The notes under the pieces were generated by a model that was given only the letters and a program-made list of their open reading frames with translations, was not told where the DNA came from and did no database searches. From Schistosoma haematobium (lineage: Eukaryota > Platyhelminthes > Trematoda > Strigeidida > Schistosomatidae): DNA of 64,000 nucleotides. This document shows, piece by piece, positions 11,740 to 26,300 of the stretch. Positions within the stretch are counted from its first letter, which is position 1. Every line of letters starts with the position of its first letter. Both the position numbers and the translations under genes were made by a program. Location of the stretch: positions 19,486,536 to 19,550,535 of the forward strand of contig NC_067198.1 in assembly GCF_000699445.3 (NCBI RefSeq). Reading direction: 5' to 3'.

Positions 11740-14700
11740 AGAAACTAGCATGAAAGATTTCCTTATGTACTAACACTAACTGTAAAAACTAACGGTATAA
11801 AGTTCAATCACACCTGGTATATTTGATAAATCTAGTTTAAAATCACTAACTTACGGCTAAACAGTTGTTAAGCACTCTTTAGTTTTCAATGATACTTTAG
11901 CTGATGATGTTTCTTCAGTATTGAAAAAAAATTTCAAAAATAACAACAATACCAAACAACCAATTTTTAACTAGAAATAGGTTTCTCTCATGAAAATCTG
12001 TTTATTTAGTCAACAGCTATTCTTAATATATATGATTGGAAACATGATTTAAATAACTACCATATCATAGTTTTATCAAATCTAAATCTCTCATCATTAT
12101 TCTCTCTTTCTCATTCCTTGTCAATTGATCAATTGTTGAACTAAATATATGAAATTATTTTCTAATTCTATTGAATTCATATTAACATAAATGTAAAAGA
12201 CCAAATATGATGGAATGAGTATAAAACAAACTAAATGTGAATTTATTGTCGAAATTTTGTAGTTCATCTTTGTTTTGATTTGAGTTGACTTCATCTCACT
12301 GTTTGATACCGGATTTCAAAAGGACTGTTATATATTGTGATGTTTCTCAATGAATTCATTTTACAAGTGCGTGTATGCTGTTTGTAAGATCCGTAATTTT
12401 CTACCACAGAGTACATCAAGTTGTTTGCAGTGTATAAAATTATTTACTTTGGTAATTAACTTGTAATAACCGCATTCGGTATTGATTTACTATATCGATA
12501 AGAACAGCTTTGAATATACTGAATAAATATTGTGTTTATTTATAATAATTACATTTATACTAAATGAAAACTATTCCACTTTTCATTTCATACACCTATT
12601 TACTTGATCGGTAAGTTAAAACTACTAAAACGCTCAATTATATCTCTTTAATTTATATTTAAATAAATCTATAAGATGTATATCGTCCTATGAATATTCT
12701 CTTTATCATAGAATTTACTGACTTGTGTTACACACTTCCTTAAAATGTGAAAATTGACAGTTATAAGCAATGGTACCTAACTGCCACTTTCTAGTTTAGG
12801 GAGACCACTCTTGAAGTAATTATGAAGAATTGTTTATACATTTAATTACAATCGTAAATTAATTCACAACGCAAATTCACAAAAGAAAACTCATGTATTA
12901 ATAGGTTAATAATACTGATACAATGATTACTGCATGATAACCAGTAAAAATCTGAGAACAAAGGACAACTATTTCTTCCTTCAGTATGCGTGTGACACTT
13001 CAGAAGAGTTAAATCACATTCTACAGGGATTTAAGCCTGAACATTTCAGACTTTGAAAAGATTTCATTAACTTAATGATGAAAAGCTGTCATTCAATGTT
13101 TCAAATTTCTAACTTAAGTCATTGACCTATGTAATATTTTTATTTATAAATTGGACTTAACTTATTTACTCAGTTGACCTACTTTCATAATTCTACAGGA
13201 AGACTTCGGAAATGCATAAATTTTCTCAAAATGCTCTATAAAGATCGAGCTTATGGTTGTAATATAAGACCAGTTAACCTTCAGATTATTTTTTCTTATG
13301 CAATTAAGGTATATTTATACTGATAACAATTTGCTTAATGAAACGCAGATATATCCATCGATTGGTTGGCTGAGTGAATGTATCTGTTTTCGATTAATGT
13401 AAGCTGTTCATCTTAACTATAATTTTCATCAAGAACAAACATCAGGTAAAGCATTATTGAAGACCAAAATACAATGAATAACTTACTGATCTTCATTAGA
13501 GAAGCTTCAGTAGGATTACAGTCAACGATATTCAGGTACAACAGCCTAGTAAAATTCGATAGATTTATTCGACAAAATATTGAAATCAGCCAGTTGGCGA
13601 CTTTTAGGGAAATTTTCCACGGATGACGTGATTAACTTTACAGGTTTCAAAAGGTTTTGAGATTTGCGCGTAATTCATCCTTTAACTACACTTCGAAATA
13701 TTGATTTAATAGACATTGTTTAGTCGAAAGTTGATTTCCACCATTAAATGATAACAGAAATGTTTACCTCATTTATAAATAAAAAGATAATAAATATTTA
13801 CTAAATATTAGAAAACGTATCAACGACGAAAATCTTATCGTTTTAATCATACTTATCAAATACAGATGCACACGATCTCTTAGGCAATTATAATTATAGC
13901 CATTTTCATTGAAAATGATTCTATTTAGTGAACGCTTTATAAGTTTCCTACTTCTGTTGTAAATGACAAACAATATATAGTAAAGGCTACAAGTGGTTTA
14001 AAATAGTCAACAGAAAACCCAAGACACCGGTTTCGTGTTATGTGATGTCAGTCAACAAAGTGTTTTTGTAATTTTGACAGAAACAGTGCTGTCTAGCAGA
14101 TTTGACTCCCAGTCATTTGAATGCACAGTTTGACACGTATCACTGAGTTAATTATCCTGCGACTGACCTCTTGTAGGACTGGGAGATATTCAAAATTATT
14201 CGACTACTAAGTAGTGACCAATTTAATGTTTGTCCGGTCCTTTTTTAGTGGTTATCAAATCTTGCCAATCACCTTATAAAATGGACGATAATCTAAGTGT
14301 CTCGATACAGCGTGCTTTAAGGTGTGATGGTTAAAAATTCTAATATCACTGTAATAATATGAGAGTATCAGAAATCCGCTGAACTGCGTAGAATTACGCT
14401 TATGACACAATTATGAAGTATTAAATGGATAGAGATCATGGTTAGAACGAATTTTAAGAGGATATAATAATTAGAGATTCAGTCTATCTTTACAGTATTG
14501 AACACTGCAGTGTGGTATTACACCTTACAATTATTTGCACTTCTTTGACAATCTAATCTTCTCACAACACTTTTCACTTTCCGCTTTTATTTAGATTAAT
14601 AAAATCAAATTTCATCTCTGTAAATAACCATTTGAATTTTTAAAAATAACTGTTAAATTAATCCAATTGTGACAAATCATGGAAGAATTTCATTCAGCCA

Positions 14701-17680
14701 AGTAATTGTATGCAACCTGCAAAACACCTAAACAATACACATACATTAGTTCCATTACGTACAGAAGCTAAAACGTAGTATGAATTTTATTTCCATAAAA
14801 TAAAACCATGAGCCAAATTCCTAATTTCAGTATCAAATAAACAAAATTTGATAAATTCTTTTTATCAAACTTGAAATAATGTATCCTTTATAAATGGAAT
14901 GTTAACAGAAGTAACCAATGGGAATCAAGTAATTTATTTAGCTATTCACAATATTCATTTACTAGGTTATATGAGTTTAAGTAATGAACTATTTTCTTGA
15001 ATTCAGAACACACTATATCATAAACTAATCTCTATGAGTAATTTGAAAAACCTAGTTGATTGACTAAGTTTATATATATATATCGAGAGTGGGAGAGAGT
15101 TGTATTCACATACGTTGGAAGCAGTATTCGATTGAATATATTACATAAGCATTGTCAAACTAGAGAGTATGTTAGTCATTTTATGTCACATGAATCACGA
15201 ACAATTGGTATTTGTTGAATAACAAGGGATTATTGATTCAGTTTAAGTAATGTCATGTTTATTTAAGTTTGAAATAGTTCAATCATAGAAATATTTAGTA
15301 AAATAAAGTAAAACTTTATTGATATTTGGAGCTTTTCATTTACTGTGAAAAGATTCAGTTTATAATCAATTGTATTAAGATTACAATTAAATAAATAATG
15401 TAGTTCGTTTGATGAAATTTAGAATGGAAGTTTGAAATAAAAGAGATAATGGATCAAGATAATTAAACTTAGAAATATGATATTCAATAAAGTAATTCAG
15501 ATTGAAGTAGACTTCTATGCGTACGATTTAACCAATTTAAAGATAATCAGAGACACAAGTAACCAGTCTAACAATACATGAAATTGATTTATTAGTTTGA
15601 AAAAATATTGTAAAAATCAAATTAACTTGAAGAGCAAATGTCGGTAGATTTATTGTAATTATCTAGCAAATAAAACTTTCTATGATGAGGGTTTCAGCTA
15701 CATAGGGCAATCACAGGCTAGTCACGATTTCCTTCTCCACAGATAGTTCAGATGAAAAAAAAACATGTGAAGAGAAAGGTGAATGAGATGCTCATTGTAT
15801 GTTTATTTTAAAAGTTCTAGATTCATTAAATATATTCAACATCCTCTCGGTATTTAAGACTTACACTTATTTGTTCAATTTATTCATCAACTCCGTTGTA
15901 TTAATTTTCTACTATCAAATCTTTCACTTATCAAAATTAGTGATGAAACTTATACACCTATAAATATCCTATATCACATCTATTCAAACCTGAGCATTTT
16001 TACTGATCGAATTTCATCAGTTAGGAAGAAGTAGTGTAATGAACGAAAATTTGGTTAAAGTAAACCAATGTACTGTAGTGTGAAAAATTACACGCTGCAT
16101 TTGCAGTTGTTCCATACAAACTCCATTGTCCTACCATCTATGTCTTTATTTCGACTATTTTTAATTTTTCGTTCTTTCCTTTTCACTGTACTTTCAACTC
16201 CTGATAAATACTACTTATATTTGTCCGTACCAGTAGTACTCAGTGCACTGGTGTAATCAATATTCTATGAATTACATCGATCATTCTATCTATATCAATT
16301 TGCAACGAAATTTATTCCCCTGTCTATATAGTAGGACTATGATTGAAATAATATATTTTGAAAAACCGTATATAATAATGTAAACTACCTACCGCTTACA
16401 TATATTCGTTTACTTAATCAAGATTTAGTTAAGAATTTTGAAAACGAAAAGTAGTATCACAATTTTCTGAATTGATAAAAGAAACTTTAATTGTATAGTT
16501 TACTTTATGTGCAATTCAGTAAGTTGAGTTTATGTAATAAAGAAATTTTCGACAGAGAATTTTGTTGGTAAAATTATATTTGAGACAAACGACGGTGCTC
16601 TCGATCACGTATAACGAAAGCAAAGCTAAGATATAAGCTCAATTAGCTTTTAACAGTAAAAAAGTTTGTGGAGGATGTAACAGAAATGGTTTGCTGTAAA
16701 CGCATGAAATATTCATTTATGTTTGATTCAGTTATGTATTATAATAAAGATATTTTACAATATCATGTATAGATGAGGGTATGTTTCTACTAATTATTAG
16801 TTTCCATATTATAAAACTAGTGATCATTGTAGGCTGCAAACTGTCGTTCTTACACATTTTTTTCATTTACACAGTGTTTTATCAGTGGTGTTTGACTTAA
16901 TGAAGTTGAGAGTAAAATATTTTCCAAAATTTATTGCTGTGAGAGTGTCCAGATTTTAGTCTAATCTCAACTAATGCATTTTAGCAAGACTGATGCATGT
17001 TGGATATCCGCTAGCCGAAAATATGTAACACAATCATACATAGGTTTAGCCACCGATAAAAAACTAGATATCCAGTTATTTTATGTATATTGTTTACAAA
17101 ACGTACTTTACGAATAAATCATATCTGAAATAGAATTTTCTTTATGAATCCAAACAAGGAAAATACTGATAGTATTGGCTTTAGACTTAGAATGATATAT
17201 GTGATAAATAAGTGTGAATTTTGCAAAAAACGACTACTTACTTATTTCTATGGTGTTTGGAAAAATTAACTCGTATATGTTGGGCTTCGATCTTAAAGCC
17301 ATGTAGCTGAGTTATTAGAATACCAACGAAACTTGTGTGAACACTGACCTTCCAATACCTTACAGCAAATTAGGTACATTTATTCTGAATAAACTAGTTG
17401 TTAAGTCCGTAATATATTGCACATTTCCATGACTAGTAATAACTGAGAGTATTATATACATACATTTTGACTGGTTCACTGTAATTTATACAAATGGCAT
17501 AAAAGTATCATCACCTATTCGTTGTCTTTATGAATTTGAGAATAGCATACGGAAATAACTAAAACTGCTTAAAAGTTGATTGAATTACTAACAGTATGAA
17601 GATATTGTTCAGCATTTTTAAGTAAGGAATAACTACTGCTGTAAAGAGTTTCCAAATTGAAAAATAATCGACATATGTTA
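11740..17680. other. AT-rich intergenic sequence without supported gene
   Basis: I read about 6 kb of AT-rich sequence with short simple repeats (for example tatatata near 15071) and no exon with recognisable domain and splice signals. The frames at 13773-13973 and 16068-16256 show no coding character. Confidence 0.4.
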
Positions 17681-17682
17681 TG

Positions 17683-17740
17683 TCTTAATAGTTAAGATGT
17701 TCAACTTTCATGTATGAATTTCGAATCCTACCTTATCTAC
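17683..17740 (+). repeat. tRNA-like (SINE head) remnant
   Basis: An A-box-like 'taatagttaagatgttcaac' is followed at about 20 bp by 'atttcgaatccta', close to the pol III B box GGTTCGAATCC. It cannot fold as a full tRNA in my reading, so it is called a SINE remnant. Confidence 0.3.
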
Positions 17741-18297
17741 TACAGTATGGACAACTAAGTAGTTCCACCAACCCTAAATATTAACTATGACTGAAAGCCG
17801 AGTGCATAAATCTGTGCTCGATAGACCACCTCGTGGATTTTTTCAGCAATTTACCAATTCAAACTTTATACAATAGTATAATAGAGAAGTGTGAAAACGT
17901 TTTCCCTAATGCGTAAAACGTGAATATCAGGGTAGCTGAAAATTACATTACATATTATCCCTCAGCTATTTATTGTTCTTTTTAATTGATTAATTGACTA
18001 TATCTTCAAAAATATACTCGACAAATTTCAGAAAGCAGTGATTGTGATAATCGATGAAGTTTTTGTTTTAGAAATTTACAAAATTTCCCAGGATCTACAT
18101 TTTTGAAAGTTATACAAATTTTCTTTAGTTTCTTCAATAAATGTAATTATTGTCACGCAATATTTATACATTTTCTAAAAGTTAAATGGTATCATGACAG
18201 TCGATTGCCAAAATCATGATTTGAATGATGTGAATTTATTTTTTATGAAACCTTTTTTAAAGAAATGATAACTGGTTCAGTAAACAATATGATAATA

Positions 18298-18555
18298 ATT
18301 TCAATGGTTGAAATCATGAGTCAGTTGAAGCCAGGCCACCATGGAAAACATAGAAGCATTGGACGGCCGTTTTGTCCTGTTGTGCGACTCCTCATCAGTG
18401 CGCATCCACGATCCCGCCCCACGAGATTCGGACTCAAGACCTAACAGTTTCACGCGCGAGCGATTATCCACTAGATCACTGAGCCATCCAGTTCTTCCAT
18501 GTTTTCCATGGTTGTCTAGTTTCAACTGACTCATGATCCGAAACATTGCATTTAC
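18298..18555 (-). repeat. Hammerhead SINE copy with terminal inverted repeats
   Basis: Ends are inverted repeats: 'atcatgagtcagttgaag' near 18313 and 'tttcaactgactcatgat' near 18519, extending inward through 'ccatggaaaaca' and 'tgttttccatgg'. Reversed tRNA boxes lie between ('gagattcggactcaagac', 'tccactagatcactgagcc'). The minus-strand core reads CTGATGAGGAGTCGCAC...GGACAAAACGG, so GAAAC has become AAAAC and the copy is probably inactive. The opposing open frames at 18301-18567 and 18341-18529 come from this repeat. Confidence 0.65.
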
Positions 18556-19074
18556 TATGATATCCACAAAATCCCTTCTGATATTAATGTAATAATATAC
18601 AATAATGTTTAATGTAAATTTTATAAATTTAATTTCATGAGTTCATACTACTGAAAAGTCTTAAAATAAAAGGTAACAGTTATTGAATTCCCCTCAATAG
18701 TCACTAATTCTCCAAATGTTTTTTACTAGTGATTAAACTAACTTTATGTAATGAGCTTAAACAAACTGAAATCATGAAATAAAAAGATCTAATTTAAAAT
18801 AATTGGCGTAATGTATATTAACGCAATATAGTTTGAGTAATTTGACCATGCATTACCTCTTAAAGAAACTTATATATGAGAAATAAAATAATAAAACTAG
18901 ACGGATCCGAACACAAAGAAGAACGAAGATCACAAGTCCAATTTATAATAGTTTTGTATGGTGCCGTCTCTGATATTGTCGATCAAGTTATGACCAATCT
19001 TAATTGTTATATGTGTATCTTTTGTTCAGTATTTAAAACGAAAGGTTGTGAGGCTCAATTCCCAATATAAATAT

Positions 19075-19175
19075 CAAATTAGATGCAGGCGCATCCTGCT
19101 GACGAGTCTCAACTGGAACAAAACGAGTGTTTTGCGTTAAACTGTCAACGATAATCCGCTTGTACTATAAAAGAC
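19075..19175 (+). repeat. Sm-alpha-like SINE remnant, plus orientation
   Basis: Reads GATGCAGGCGCATCCTG, CTGACGAG, TCTCAACTGGAAC, AAAACGAG and then AACTGTCAACGATAATCCG. CTGACGA fits the first hammerhead box but GAAAC is interrupted (CAAAAC), so it is a degraded ribozyme. It is the only plus-strand Sm-alpha-like copy I found here. Confidence 0.5.
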
Positions 19176-19837
19176 AGTAATAAAACACAATTTAAATCAC
19201 ACCACATTGGATATAAAAATTAGATCAATATTAGTAACAATAAGTTTGGCGAAATATTATATTCATCTACATTTACTATCCATAGTTTTGTGCTTTATAT
19301 TTTTTTTCTCTTTACCCGTCTTTTCCTATATTTCTATATCTTTCCAGTTTGACATTTCCAATTATCATATATGGGTATTCCAACAATTCAAAATACATTG
19401 CTCTAATGTGTAATACATCAATTCCGATAAATTTCGCCTTCTGAATGGATTATCTAGACTTCATATATCCATTTTAGTTAAGAATCAAATAGTATTTTTG
19501 AACCTATTTATTTACTGAATTCATTACATAAATGTATATTCCTGAAAGAATTCAGTGTTCTTTCTAAGTAGAACTGAACTAACTTTCCTATGGATAATCA
19601 CAGTTTATTGAATAATAGCGAGAAATTTCATTATTCATAAAGATTAAAAAAACTAACATGTGAAGAGGCAGTCATCAAAGTATAGTTTCAAATCGTTTAT
19701 TAATTAATCCACTTAGAAGTGTCCTGTTATTTAATTTTAACTGAATCGTAATAAATTCATCGTGATATTTGTTAGCTTGTCTAGGAAATGCTGGATCTGT
19801 GTTAAATGCAAGTTAGCACCCGTTAGAAGTCTTGTGA

Positions 19838-19918
19838 GGACTGATGATTCCAGAAGGATTTGAACCCATCTTATCCAACTTCACGATTTGAGACGTTAAC
19901 ACTAAGCTATTCGGCATG
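19838..19918 (-). repeat. tRNA-derived SINE head or tRNA-like remnant
   Basis: On the minus strand an A-box-like TAGCTTAGTGTTAACGTCT precedes GGGTTCAAATCC, an exact match to the pol III B-box pattern, at about 30 bp. I could not draw a full cloverleaf with an acceptor stem, so a functional tRNA gene is unlikely. Confidence 0.4.
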
Positions 19919-20218
19919 CAAACATGTATATACCATTATAATCTCAAAAACCACTTATTCGGTTCCTAAAAAAAATAAAACATTCATAAGTTTCTATTGC
20001 ATTCCTATTCATTCAGAAACTTTCAACAAATACGAACAATAAATTCCCCTTTAAGCTTTATTATAACTTGTAATTGTTTTTTCTTGATCTTTATTCATTC
20101 ATTTTGTAGAACAGATCAGTATACAAACATTAGCAAAACATATATAATTGAATTCTTCCTGTTGATCATTAGAATAATGTATTTTCAATTAAACATTGAG
20201 TCAGTTCTATACTCAATT

Positions 20219-20394
20219 ATGGAAAAATTCAAAAGAACACTTAATATATTTATAATGTTTCAGTGGAAATATCCCATAAAAAGATCTTTATATTCATATC
20301 AGAAAATTAATCATTCAAAAAATGCTTCTTTAATTAAAAAATCATTTATAATATCAATGTTGGTGAGTTTGATTCTGATGGAAATTTCAGCAAT
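20219..20394 (+). CDS. Candidate exon 1: N-terminal signal segment
   Basis: The frame from ATG 20219 encodes about 58 residues, a basic N-terminal stretch followed by the hydrophobic run SFIISMLVSLILMEISA, typical of a signal peptide or signal anchor. It ends at AAT|GTAAGT (donor 20395) in phase 2. The first TSP1 exon starts in the complementary phase, giving an Ile codon across the junction. An internal ATG at 20357 (MLVSLILMEISA) would give a shorter signal, and the frame is open upstream to 19997, so the start is uncertain. An alternative is a start within the open frame upstream of 27993 (MKKLLALYRLLFSHLS...), but a strong splice acceptor there argues against it. Confidence 0.5.
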
Positions 20395-23300
20395 GTAAGT
20401 TCATTTTTAGTTAGTATATTAATAATAATATTTTGTAATGAATCACTTTTCGTAAACAATCGTAATACAAATTTATTTATCCAGTTATCGAAAGTTTATT
20501 AAACTATATAGTTTGTATCAGAAGAGGTTTTCGTGGATAGTATAGTAATCTCGCATGCGAACGCTTAATCTTTAGACCAATGAGCCGGCATCCAACGGCA
20601 CTAATATTTAACTTCAATCGATCCATGCTCTTGCATAAATTTTCATCAATTGTTTGAGGTGGATAACTGTCCCATATCCGACACGGACTTCACTGGCTAC
20701 GACTTCTCACTAGAACTCCAGGAAATCCAAATCGAAGCTAGTCACTAGTGAGCACATGATTATTATCAGTATGGGGCTTTGAGGGGATTGTAGATGTTCC
20801 ATACTAGAACAAAACGGCCGTTCAGTACTTCCAGGCTTTCAATGGTGTTCTAGCTTAGATTGACTCGTGAATTCAACTGTTAAATTACTTTATTCCTCAC
20901 AAAGTCCCATACTGAAAACATACAATTTCAACGCAAACTCCATAAAAAATCACGATAATTTTTACAGAAACACAAAACCTTAATTATTTACATAATTCAC
21001 AAGCAATAAATCACGATATGTACCTGTCAACCAAAAACTCAGTGAATTTTTAGCAAAACATTTGATAGAAATATTTCAATGTCTGAATTCTATCTCAAGT
21101 GAATTCTAAACATATCCTAAGGTATACAAGTATTCATGATAATAGTTAAAACATTGAAACAAAAATTATTCATATCTGTATTCCATTGTCGGTGTCCAAT
21201 GGCAATTTAAGTAGGTTGTTTAGATCCCTTGAGAACACGATTCTTAAACGTAAGAATGTGTTCAACTTTTACAAAAATATTTCAATTCCTATGACATTTT
21301 CTAGATGAAACATAACAATAGTGACAATAAAGAAATTAAGATTATTTTTTTCTGTTTTGGATAGGATATTGAATTGATATATTAGTTCGGCTCCATTATA
21401 GTATACTTTCAAAAGATTTTAAATTGTTTTATTATGTAAGTTGCATTATTGAAAATCATCTTAAACTATTAAAGAACAATGAATGTTTATTTCTTGATTT
21501 TATTACTTAACTTTTGATGAAAAAATACAAAAACAAGTACTTTATGGAAATATAATTTCAATCATTGAATAGTTTTGAAAATGCAAAGTTGTCATGACAA
21601 CTATCTCACATTTGAATTTAACTGAAAAGTGGGTAGTAATAAATGAACAACCGTATAAAACATTATATTTTGTTGCTAATTACCAAAGTTTTAAGAAGTA
21701 TATTGAATAATGTACATCAATAAGTTGAAAATTGGTTTGTTTTTTCAAATGCTAGAAAAGATTTTAGACTTTTAAAAACTGTTAAGTAAACTAGATACAT
21801 ACATCTATTGGAATATAAAAACAAGAACCAATTTTTTTTAAAAAAAGTATCAAAATGAGCTAATCAAAGAACTGACTAGTTGGAGACATGAATTCCATTA
21901 ATCCATGGGAAAAATGGTTAAAAGAGCACCAACTAGGTTTATCGTTATTGATATTATTATTTTCAGTATGTTTTATTGGCTTCCTCACTAAATTTAATAC
22001 TGACTTTTTAAATTTATTTCATAAGTAGTGTTAAACTAAATTTGAATGTTTTTTTAAACTAATTACTGCTTAAGATCATATCAGAAATGCAGTGACTCTT
22101 CATTTTATTCATATGGATTAAAAATACTTGTTATGTTTCTTCTTAAATGTCGAATTTCTAACAAATAGCTGCTAAGAAATCTGAAGTCAAACATACTGGT
22201 AAAATAGAGAAATCAGAACTTTTTAGTGAGTTAGTTTTCTACTGGATGAGGTCACTAATCCCGTACCTAACCCACTTGGGGCCGGCAGTAGTCCCAGGGG
22301 GCTCCAGGCGGAGTTAAAACAGTAGAATAAAAAGTACTAAATGCGACTGTTTGTATTTTCTATTCAAAATCATTGAGCTGATTTATATTGTACCAATACT
22401 CAGTACGACAAGCTAATGATATTCAGTTACCTTCACATAAAATGGCTTTGGTTGAAGTTAGGTAGCTTTCAGAAAAGAAAAATATTTTGATCTTACAAAT
22501 CAGGATAAGGGTTATTCAAAGATTAAAATATCTTTTGGTTACTGAGACTAAATTTCACCCTCAAGAAGTTTCAGTATGACGTTTTTCATATTTATATGTC
22601 ATCATCTTGAGAGCCGTTTGTAAGCAAGAGACGACGGACAGTTAATATATCATAATTTAGGCCTGTTTAACTCATGAATTCACACTAGATTTGAAGGAAG
22701 GAATTTAGATCATGGTATTGTTGAACCACTGAGGCGATTCACTACATCCAGAAAATTAATTGCTACCATCAGTAAGGGAAGTGTTTCATTTACGAAATCA
22801 TTGCTTTAAGAGGATGTTAGTTGAATGAAATCGGTAATGTGGATCATTGAATTCCAACTCACTAGTCTAAAGGTATCACCTGTATGATGAGACTTGGATC
22901 AAAACCTATGGAAGTTTATAAGTGCCCTCTGCTATGACATCTTACACCAATCCTAGGTCCAATTTCCTCAAACAAATCATTCAAATGAGTTGTAATACAT
23001 ATTAACAACTTAAAACAATGATTTGTGTGTTTTGAAAGCACTCTGATCCCTATTGTCATTTCTAATTAGGAATCAAATGTAAACAAGTAGGATTTGTTGA
23101 GTCAAATCATCTATTTCACCACTAACAAAAATTTAAAATAAGTTTATGTTATGGATGTGCTTTACCATGAAATCCTGGTAGATGTTGACATAAATTACAT
23201 ATTCGTATGTCTTCTACTTATTAACTTTATTCTAACTTTCATTTATTAAGATTGTGACTTTTAGCCGAATAAAACATGATATATATTTCGACTGTATTAT

Positions 23301-26300
23301 AGTAAACAATAACATGGCGAATATATGAACGTCAATGACCGAAGATAACTGAACCCCAAAGGCTTACAAATCTTATTTTTATAAAATTCGTTCAATGCCC
23401 TTAACAAAAAGATGAATTGTCAACTAGATGCAAGTAGCATCACATACTATTTATCACGACGTTTCAAGTTACACTTGAGAAGTCTTAACCACAATCACAG
23501 AACATAAAAATAATTTAGACTTCGGAATCGTGTGTTTTAAAGATTATCATACGGTGGATGAGCGATCAATTTACTACACCGAACAAATGAAAATTCTGCT
23601 AATTAAAAGTTACGGATAAATAAATCCCAATCGCTCAGTACAGAATTTCAAACTTGTTTCTTAATATTTACTATCGTTAATATTCATTAGATATACACAG
23701 CAAATTACTCGGAAGATTTCTTCACTATTAATCATTGCATAAGGTGGTCATGATTCATATATCAAAATTATTAGTTGTAAACAGAGAAATTTGGCAGTTT
23801 CGAAGCGGAACGACTCTACTACTTAGACGTTAAAGGCTTGTCTAAATACGAATGTTGGAGCCATTGAAATTTATAACTTCAAATGGGTTCTTTTGATTTT
23901 CATTTACTAACTTTTACCACAGAACAACATTGAAGTATATTAGTTCTGTTATTCATTTCATTGTTTAATATAATCGGTATAGATTTTAAGGTGTTATTGT
24001 TTGTTGGCATGCGTAAAACAGCAGTAAACTATAAATAATTATTTTATATAGTACCGATATGAATAATTTCAGCTTTCGGAACTTTGAGAAAAATTCACTA
24101 AATCCGCAGATTCTTGAAAATAATTGGTCATATTAGAATAATTCAAAATAACTGAAAGATTGTTCAGAATTTCGGGACGGATGGTTTCGGGGATGCAAAT
24201 AATGAATCACAGAAAGCGATTTATTCAAAATAATCCGAGAGAATTTTTTCGTTTTACGAATTATAGTAAACCACTTTACCTACTTATAAGTAGTATAAAA
24301 CGGATTGTTAGGCTCATGGGTTAATGCATTCGATGGTATTTAGATGACAAATAAACATTTTAATGATTGTTTATTGAATATTAACTCCAGAGGGCTGTAG
24401 CGGTTATTTCTAATTCATCCAGTAAGTGATTTTCTTTGAAATTCATATTTTGCAATCAGGCTGAAAGAATTGTCTTTTTAAGTGAATCATGTGGATTTCA
24501 CATAGCTTTTTCTTCATTCACAGAACATTTTCTTCAGAAAATAATGTTAATTTGATTAGTGTTGACAACCGAGAAACATTGAACATCTACTTCATCCATG
24601 CTTAGAAGTTCTATACATCGTAAACTATTGACCTTATATGTTGAAGCGAATTCTTAGAGGTGGCAGTGAATGTGGTAAGTACACATGATATGTCCCGAAT
24701 TCGGATTAAACAAGTATCTAATGCATCCAAATTTTTCTTCCTCTCTTATCTATACTAATCAATTAGGATTCCTATAGGAACTGATAAAAGATATATAAAT
24801 CTATATTTATTTACTAACTAAGACTTAATTTAAAACAAGTATCGGAATATTATCAATGCCTCAAAATTCACATTAAAACAAATATTCAAATTTAACAAAT
24901 AACATTCATTAGTTAAAAGAATAAAATGATCATTGCATAATATCTGAACTTCTTCGAGATTATTACCCTGAAGAAGTCTAGACAAGTTAGCTGGACGAAA
25001 CTATGGAGTTATTTAAATTTCAATCGCTGAGATTATTTCACATGGAATTTTCACACATAATAAAATGAAATAGTTACGTACTAAGATTTCATTTAATTTC
25101 TGTTCCGATAATTAGTGTTTTATGGAATTTTTCTGCTAATTAATTTAATTAGTACAAAAGATTTATGAAAAATTACATTAGTTGGTATTAGTTTGTTTCT
25201 TTTTTTCATTCTCTTCCGATACATTTTTTGTCAGACAGAAATTTTAGGAAGTGTACAATGAATCGATTGTTTGTTTATTTGTTTTTTTTTTGAAAAAAAA
25301 AGGTTACTCAGAATCAAACTTGATGTACCGCTAATTATGAATGAGAAGATTTAGTTCATTTCGTTATCAAAATGTATTTAAAAGTTTTTTTTCTTCTGAA
25401 TAATACACTCCTAATTTATTAATTAAACTTTTAACTGATATTATTTGGATACAATATGGCTGATAGTCTGTTGGTATGATTTGATACCTTTTTTAAAGGA
25501 GCTTCTAAATTTACTTTTTAATTAGTTTTTCATCATGGCTCTACACTAATATATATGATTTACAATAATGAAATAATACTCATCGAGTGGATACGTTACG
25601 TAATGACATATCTGTTATAAATTAACATTGACTAATTGGAAGAAATAGGATTAATAATAATCAAGGTAATTATTCGCAAAATCAAGAAGTTACTACGTTA
25701 CATAATATATGAAAAAAAGAACGAACAGAATATGTTGATGAATGGTTAGTATAATAATAGTTATGTAAGAATCAAGAGATCAATGTTGAGAATAAGTAGA
25801 ATACGAAGTTCAAAAAAAAGAAAAAACAAAAATGGACAGTTTATCAATGTTCTACTACAAACGCCCCTATACCGATGGCCAAGGTAGCGAGCGTGGTTGT
25901 ACAAGTTTCTTTTGGATGCAAAGGATAGGTTTGTGAACATGGATTGCAATGGCTTCAGCAATATGCAAAAGACGCACTCATAAACCATGTGGCAAATTTG
26001 ATGGGATGTAGCAGATAACCTTAAAAGCTTTATTCAACTCTGCTTGATAATCTGTGTCATCCAAGTGTGCGAGAGTAGAACTCTTAATCCACTCTTACCT
26101 GTCCTTCGCTCAACCACGACGGATGGTGTTCTGTTATACGATAACGAACTTGCTGAATTGTACGCCTTACATAACTAGCTCCACAGGAGTAGTTAAAATC
26201 GATAAATACACATGGATTTGGCGAATTCAGGCAATCGGTCTTTACTGGCCGTTCTTATTGTGGGGCGGTTGTAGAAGATAGCACTCAGTCTGGCTGCATT

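Noticed and set aside
19838..19918. Functional tRNA gene
   Set aside because: A and B boxes are present but I could not form an acceptor stem or a credible anticodon arm; more likely a SINE head.
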